Shown here: piece after piece, positions 27,401-36,400 of the stretch | Layout of the letters: every line of letters starts with the position of its first letter | Numbering within the stretch: the first letter of the stretch is position 1 | Origin: Glandiceps talaboti | Taxonomy: Eukaryota; Hemichordata; Enteropneusta; Spengelidae | Length of the DNA stretch: 64,000 nucleotides | Assembly (NCBI RefSeq): GCF_964340395.1 | Contig: NC_135566.1 | Coordinates: 2,239,501-2,303,500 of the forward strand | Direction of reading: 5' to 3' | Notes under the pieces: model-generated | What the model was told of the DNA's origin: nothing | Seen by the model: only the letters and a program-made list of their open reading frames with translations | Databases searched by the model: none | Position numbers and translations under genes: made by a program

Positions 27401-30400
27401 ATGAAGAAGCAGATTATATCCAGAGCCTTCTATGGATGTAAGTATAACAGGGTGATGAGTGACTTCATGAATATGCAAATAAATAATGAATAGTATGCAA
27501 ATTTGTGAATGTTAGCGGATATAAGTATAACATAGGATGGGAAGTGATTCATGAATATGCAAATGAATAATAAATATTATCCAAATTTGTGAATGTTAGT
27601 GGATATAAGTATAATATGGGATGGGAAGTGATTCATGAATATGCAAATGAATAATAAATATTATGCAAATTTGTTAATGTTAGTGGAAGTATAACATGGA
27701 TGAGAAGAAATTTCTTATTTGATGTGCTTTTGCCCATCCTCAGAATTCAAGTTAGTGTTATGTTGTTCATTGCATTGTTGACCTTAGTTGAGATATCCCT
27801 GTATTTGATAAACATGTGCAGGAATTCATTCACACATTCATACAACCCCTCCCCCCATTCAGAATGGTTATGTCTGCCTTCATGACATATTGTTTCTCCC
27901 CATTTGAAATGGTCCAGCCCATTCATGAATTTTTGCTTGTTTAGTTTGCTTGCATAATTGACACCCCTACACATCAAATGGTTTGACCTATGGATAATTT
28001 GTTTGCTTTTGGAGTATTGACCATACAGATTATTGTTGAAATAGGTATTCTAAGAATCTGTTGTACAGTGTGCTTGTCTGGTTGATAAGTCAATGTAATC
28101 AGGGATAGATGGATTATAAATCGACCACAATATTTTGTCCAATTTGGATTTTAGTCATATTTCTCAATTTTGTTTTCCATACTCCTGTCAATGTGTGTGT
28201 CATATATGATCTTTCCCGAAAAAGTTTGTTTTATCTGAAATGCAGATATAATATTCCACGACACATTTTGTAAATAAAAATGCATTATTGCATTTCTGAT
28301 CAAAAATTTTTTTTTTTTGGAACATATGTTGTGATATCAGTCAGCCTAGATATGGAGTCTGTTTAGTGATAACTTTAAAAAGTAGAAAATATAAAGATAA
28401 TAATATACTTTTATAAACAACTCCTTTATACTGAAAATACTACAGTTATTACCCATTGCATGGACTATAATGTTACAACATCTTTTAAGCTTGCTCAACT
28501 CAATGGATAGCATACAATTCATGCTGACATCCTTCACATAACCACTGTCCTACCAGGTCCCTATTTATGCATTTAGATTGACTGGACCACAATGATGATT
28601 CAAATAGGACATTAGTCAATAGAACAATGGCAGTGGCAAAGATTTCATCTCAGATCTTTGTTTGAAGTAGGGGTTGCCTCATCCACTAAATATGTAACCG
28701 TTTAAAGTATATTCAGGAATTTGGCTGTATTTGAAGAATAAAGTCAACATAACTTGAGGTATCCTCATTACCATACATAGACAAAGCAGTTGGCATCCAT
28801 CCGACATGAGTTGGTGTATGTTGAGTCTTTGTAGGGTGTGTTGTCACAATATATGGAGAACATCATGGCTATCGTTGTATTTTCCAGGGCTTGCTCACTG
28901 TCGTCATTTACACACTGTACGGACTCACCTCTCAGGACTTGTACATCATTCTATCATCTCCCAAGACACGCCATGTGATGCCATGGAGGGACTGACTGTA
29001 GAACGGTGGAAGGCATTACAGGTGGATGGCAAGGTAAGATTCATTGTCACCTGTATGGTTTATTTGTACACTATATTTATAGTTATTGTGGTAATATTAA
29101 TGGCATCTGTCAAATTTTGTTTTATAAGTAAACATGTAAATCAAATCATATTATTGTCTTGTAAAATAGAAAGATTAAAAAATAGCATTGTAAAAACGCT
29201 TCTCTTTTCTCAAACCACAGACATCTACCTTGTCTTTAATAAATGACCTAAGGAATACACTTGTATCCCTTTTAATTCAGGTTCTTCTTCCACTGATGAC
29301 ACAAATTTGATTGTCATGCCACTTTTTCACATTAACTGTTACAGAATATCAGTTCTCCTTAATTACTCTAAACTTAATGATTCAGGTCACATTAGATAAG
29401 GTACTATCTCAGATATCGCTACATTCTCATATCTGTAATTTGGATTACTTTTTATAAACTAGGTGACCAATGAAGATGAACTATTCCGACTGGTATATTT
29501 CGGTGGCATGACACATGAAATAAGGAAAGAGGTAGGTATTAAAAAAAAATGTTTTTGTTTCCTGAAACATTTTGATTATTTTAGTCAGTTGGAATAATGC
29601 ATACCTATGTGTTTTGTCCTTTTTGTGAAGTTATAATCAAAGTCATGAAACCTTTACATTTGAAACAAAACATTATCTAACTCGACAAAATTCTTACTTA
29701 CACTACTACCTTTTATTGTCTAGGTTACCACAGAGATATTTTTGACCAAGATGATAAAATGTAGTTATGTTAGTAAGATATTTGTTGAACCAGACGATAA
29801 AATGTAGTAATGTTAGTAAGATTTTTGTTGAACCAGACGATAAAATGTAGTAATGTTAGTAAGATTTTTGTTGAACCAGACGATAAAATGTAGTTATGTT
29901 AGTAAGATTTTTGTTGAGCCAGACGATAAAATGTAGTAATGTTAGTTAGATTTTTGTTGAACCAGACGATAAAATGTAGTAATGTTAGTAAGATTTTTGT
30001 TGAACCTGTTGATAAAATGTAGTAATGTTAGTAAGATTTGTGTTGAACCACACAACTTGTTTCAGGTTTTATGATTTTAAATGTATAATATGTACAAAAT
30101 TGTAACCATCACTGATTTCTAATTTCTTTCAACATATCAAAATGTTTACTTATGATCATGACGTGATGTGTCATGTTTGTCAACAAACAAAAAACCATGT
30201 CATTCAGACTTACATTGTATGTATAGTGAACTAGTAAGATACAGTGTATCAAATGTATACTGCATGTCGACTATCAGTGTCTGCAGTTTGTTTATTTAAA
30301 TCATTACAAGAGTTGTTACGGAATATTTCTTCACTAGTCATTGATGGTACTATGTACACTGACTTGATGTCCATGTGTAAGCATTCAAGAAAAAAAGAAC

Positions 30401-33400
30401 ATATCTTCACTAGTCATTGATGATACTTTGTACACTGGTTTGATATCCATGTGTAAACAGTTGTGAAAGAGGTACAAATCATTCACTCAACTGTCAACAA
30501 ATTATAGATTTAATGACAATTGATGGCATTTGATAACTTTAAAAATCAACCATATTATTTATGCATTACCTGCTACTAGGAGACACAGTAATTGGTCTAT
30601 GTTTATTACATGATTTCACCGACATTCTGTGTATTTACAGGTATGGCCGTATCTATTGGGTCACTATCACTTTGGCTGGCAAGAGGAGGAGAGAACACAA
30701 CATGAAGAGGCAGTCAGACAAGCATATGAACAGACCATGACAGAGTGGTTAGCAGTTGAAGCCATTGTACGGCAACGTGATAGAGAAATACAAGCTGCTA
30801 ATCTGGCCAAGTTATCATCAGACAACAGTCTAGATGGTCAGATTCCTCTTCACAGAGAAGCTTCACAAGATCCTGACCTGGAAAATGATGTCTTTGAAGG
30901 AGATGACGGCGAGTACTTGCAAAATGGCACTGTCTCAGAAATTGTAAAACTGAACGATAGTGATAACGAAGCTGAAAACAAAGAGGTGATGGAAATCATG
31001 CAGGAGATACCGACATCTCGGCATACTGACATACCACCAAGTAAAAGCCCAAGACAAGACACACTAGAGACAGAAAGTGGAAGGAGTCTGAGTGAAAACA
31101 TTGAAGATGTTGAAGAGATAAGTCAAGAAAGTTCACCTCATGGTAGCGATGAGGGTATCGGACATTTATGTAGAAGTGTTGCTGAAGATGAAGAAGAAGA
31201 AAATGGCAACAATAGTAGTGAATCTTGCCACAGTTATAAAACGGACAGAGAAGTGAACATAAAGAAAGGAAACTTAATAAATGGTGATAGGGCTGGTATT
31301 CAACCCATTGAAGTGAATACATTCAGTGGAAGCACTGACAAAGATGATACGGAAGATTCCAATTTTGAGAAGGGAGAGCAGGGAGCATTGAATGTGCCAG
31401 ATAGTTTAGATGCTAGTGGTCACCTATCAGCAGATTCTGCTGCTGTCTCCCCTGTATCATCAAGTGGTGGAGTCTATGCTGTAAGTAGAATTTGATATTA
31501 GTCAATCCTTCCAAATTTGAGGCCCAAAAATGGTAGTCAAATGTGTGGATATCTTTGAATACAGATATGTTCATAGTCTATAGATTAGAATATGAACACT
31601 TGGCATTCTGGAAAGTCCAATAAATTTTATATTACCCTTCAAGATGAGTTTGCAATTGCATCTATTTGAATATTATATTGGGGTTGTCAGTGGCTGAGCG
31701 GTTAGCTCATACGCCTCTTAGCTCTGCAGTCTGGGTTCGAACCCGTCAGGTGTCAGCTGGGTTTGATTTAAAATTTAACCAGGTCTGTATGTAAGAAGGG
31801 TGATAATCAGTTTGACCCTGTCGAACAACACAGGTTTTCCCTGCGTACTCTGGTTTCCTCCTGCTTCTTCAACACTAGGGCACTAGGGTGCTGCTCTTGT
31901 GGCGACCATTCAACAAATTTCCGAATTTATTTGGAGGAATAAAGATTATTATTATCTTAACATCTGGAATCCTTTCAAGTCCATTACATTACCTTCCTCA
32001 GTATAAATGTCCAATCATTCCAATATGGACATCTAGTATTCTTCAATGTTTGTATTATGAAATTGACCATTAATCATTTTCTATCTTGTCAGACCGAACT
32101 ACTGGACTGTTTTGGTTTAAATTTACATCGTATTGAGAAAGATGTACAGCGCTGTGATAGGAATTACTATTACTTTACACCAGCTAATCTAGATAAACTA
32201 CGCAATGTGATGTGTACGTATGTATGGGAACATTTAGATGTCGGCTATGTCCAGGGTATGTGTGACTTAGTGGCACCATTGCTGGTCATCTTTGATGATG
32301 GTAAGTATTGTATGGCTGCACAGGCTTGTCACTTTCAAACTTATATTTCACCAAAAAAAGTAAAAATATAAGAAAAATAAAAAAATTGTCTCTGTCCACT
32401 AACTAACAACCCACAACACTGGAGTAAGGCATTTTTTCTATGTGCCACTCTCATAATGTTTATATCAAGTATAAAATTATATACCATACTGTTGCAATTG
32501 AGCCCAGTACTTGATGGCTGTAAATATAACCAATAGTTAACAATGCTAGCAGTGCAAAGTACATTTCAAAATGTAAATATTACTCAATAACTAGAGTGTA
32601 AACATCCCATAATACATCACCCAGATATCAGTGAGAGTTTAATCATAATCAAGGGTTGTGATGCTGTCATTCATTCTAATCAGTCAACTGTTGATTAGAT
32701 TAAATTACTGTTTATATATTGACTAGTTGTAGTAGGTTAGAAATGCTATATATTAAAAGTAATTAAACAGTATACATTTATGCTTGGTACCAGCATAGTT
32801 GGTGGAGGGTCTATGGTACGAGAACACAATAAACGAGTGTGGCACACAACTATAACGCTTGGTACTAGCATAGTTGGTGGAGGGTCTATGGTACGAGAAC
32901 GCAATAAATGAATGTGGCACATAATTACAATACTTTACTTCAGTATTACAGATTGTAAAGCCCTAATGACTCTAACTGTGATAAATACACCAAACTATGT
33001 CATGGCAAAATGCTTCAATAATTCTAATTATCTTCATACCTCTCTGCTAGTTGTTCATTTATGTTGTTTTGAATTTTTCAGAGGCAAAAACTTACAGTTG
33101 TTTTTGTGAGTTGATGAAGCGAATGGCTAAAAACTTTCCTCATGGAGGTGCCATGGATTCACACTTTGCTAACATGAGATCATTAATTCAGGTAAATACT
33201 AAAGTACTCAAATGACATAACAGAGTTTATGTAATTGACATAACAGTTTACATGGTTGACATAACAGTTTACATGATTGACATAACAGTTTACATGATTG
33301 ACATAACAGTTTACATGATTGACATAACAGTTTACATGATTGACATAACAGAGATTATGTAATTGACATAACAGTTTACATGATTGACATAACAGTTTAC

Positions 33401-36400
33401 ATGATTGACATAACAGTTTACATGATTGACATAACAGTTTACATGATTGACATAACAGTTTACATGATTGACATAACAGTTTACATGATTGACATAACAC
33501 TTAATAGTTTACATGATTGACATAACTGTTTACATGATTGACATAACAGTTTACATGATTGACATAACACTTAATAGTTTACATGATTGACATAACTGTT
33601 TACATGATTGACATAACAGTTTACATGATTGACATAACACTTAATAGTTTACATGATTGACATAACTGTTTACATGATTGACATAACAGTTTACATGATT
33701 GACATAACACTTAATAGTTTACATGATTGACATAACTGTTTACATGATTGACATAACAGTTTACATGATTGACATAACAGTTTACATGATTGACATAACA
33801 GTTTACATGATTGACATAACAGAGATTATGTAATTGACATAACAGTTTACATGATTGACATAACAGTTTACATGATTGACATAACAGTTTACATGATTGA
33901 CATAACAGTTTACATGATTGACATAACAGTTTACATGATTGACATAACACTTAATAGTTTACATGATTGACATAACTGTTTACATGATTGACATAACAGT
34001 TTACATGATTGACATAACACTTAATAGTTTACATGATTGACATAACTGTTTACATGATTGACATAACAGTTTACATGATTGACATAACACTTAATAGTTT
34101 ACATGATTGACATAACTGTTTACATGATTGACATAACAGTTTACATGATTGACATAACACTTAATAGTTTACATGATTGACATAACTGTTTACATGATTG
34201 ACATAACAGTTTACATGATTGACATAACACTTAATAGTTTACATGATTGACATAACTGTTTACATGATTGACATAACAGTTTACATGATTGACATAACAC
34301 TTAATAGTTTACATGATTGACATAACAGTTTACATGATTGACATAACAGTTTACATGATTGACATAACAGTTTACATGATTGACATAACAGTTTACATGA
34401 TTGACATAACAGTTTACATGATTGACATAACAGAGTTTATGTAATTGACATAACTGTTTACATGATTGACATAACACTTAATAGTTTACATGATTGACAT
34501 AACAGAGTTTATGTAATTGACATAACTGTTTACATGATTGACATAACACTTAATAGTTTACATGATTGACATAACTGTTTACATGATTGACATAACAGTT
34601 TACATGATTGACATAACAGTTTACATGATTGACATAACACTTAATAGTTTACATGGTTGACATAACTGTTTATGTGATTGACATAACAGTTTACATGATT
34701 GACATAATAGTTTACATGATTGACATAACAGTTTACATGATTGACATAACAGTTTACATGATTGACATAACAGCTTACATGATTGACATAACAATTTTCA
34801 TTGTGGACTTCAAAATAATTTCTACCATTACTAACCCAGCCATAAGAATCAGTTGCTATACCTTGAAAGCCTAATATACATTTTGTAGAGTGAGTATGGA
34901 CCAAGTATCAGTAGGTGGTTATAACTAAAACAAACCAGTGATATTTAACTTTAATTTACTAGATCCTGGATTCTGAGATGTTTGAATTGATGCACCAGAA
35001 TGGAGATTACACACACTTCTATTTTTGCTATAGATGGTTTTTACTTGACTTCAAGAGAGGTATGTCCAAATAAGATAGTAACCTACAGTAGTATAACAGA
35101 ACTTCATGATACACAAGTGTACATGGTGTACTTGGGGTAATTCACACAGGTTAGCAAGTGAAAGTACTGCAAGATACACAAGTGTACATGGTGTACTTGG
35201 GGTAATTCACACAGGTTAGCAAGTGAAAGTACTGCAAGATACACAAGTGTACATGGTGTACTTGGGGTAATTCACACAGGTTAGCAAGTGAAAGTACTGC
35301 AAGATACACAAGTGTACATGGTGTACTTGGGGTAATTCACACAGGTTAGCAAGTGAAAGTACTGCAAGATACACAAGTGTACATGGTGTACTTGGGGTAA
35401 TTCACACAGGGTAGCAAGTGAAAGTACTGCAAGATACACACATGCCAGTAGTGGGTATTTCACACAGGGTAGCAAGTGAAAGTACATACATACTGGCTGT
35501 CAAACATACATACTGGCTGTCATTGTACATATTCTTATCTGAAACAGAATATTTTGTAAAAATATAACTCTATGTAGATGTGATTTTGTGTACATTTGTT
35601 CATTTGAATACAGATATGTAATAATGTTTTTAGTACACCCTGATGACGCTGACAAGATGAGAGCAAAAATTTGGGGTTCACTTTCAAAAATATTTTTTTT
35701 TACTCTATAAATTTTTGGGGTGATGGAAACATTGAGGGTTACAGCAATTTATGGGTAGTTCAGAACTGAGCTCTCCAAAATCATAGCAGCAGTCCATAGC
35801 AACCATAACCATGTCCATAGCAACTACAAATAACTGCATTCCTCAAAACAAAATCATAGAGTTACATTTCTGTTCAGTCATCATGTTTCTGTACCAGTGC
35901 AGATATTTTACATGTCTAATGTGAATATTAAATAATTTTATTTGCATTTTGTTTTGTTTTGTTATGTACAGAACTGGTGTATGATGATACCTTTTCTATT
36001 TGGGAGACAATCTGGGCTGCCAAGCATGTGGCTTCCAGTTACTTTGTTTTGTTCATTGCCTTAGCTCTGGTAGAATACTACAGAGATATCATATTAGACA
36101 ATAATATGGATTTTACTGATATCATCAAATTCTTCAACGGTGAGTATCACAGTAGAAATGATGTTGGCTTGGTGTTTCACCTATGGGACATGGTGTTTTT
36201 GACACAAAGATAGACACATACATTTCAATTCCAACCTAACAATAACAGAGACCCAACAATACACACAGCAAGATCCTTTGCCCAATTACTTTGAAAAGTA
36301 ATAAAACATCAGCTTTCTCTCACTGTGCAGTAAAAACAGGCTTCTGCTCAGAAAAATAGACATAGACTGATGTTGATTTTAATGGCTTCAATTACTTACT

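Noticed and set aside
30850-31322. Minus-strand frames of 83 and 108 codons
   Set aside because: Antisense shadows of the 840-nt SGSM exon.
31679-31760. Functional tRNA gene
   Set aside because: The A and B boxes are good, but the acceptor stem does not close and the segment continues into a SINE body and tail.
33183-34904. Open frames with seven-residue repeats (YVNHVNC-like) on both strands
   Set aside because: The 21-bp repeat keeps frames open by arithmetic. The array lies between two SGSM exons whose phases join without it.
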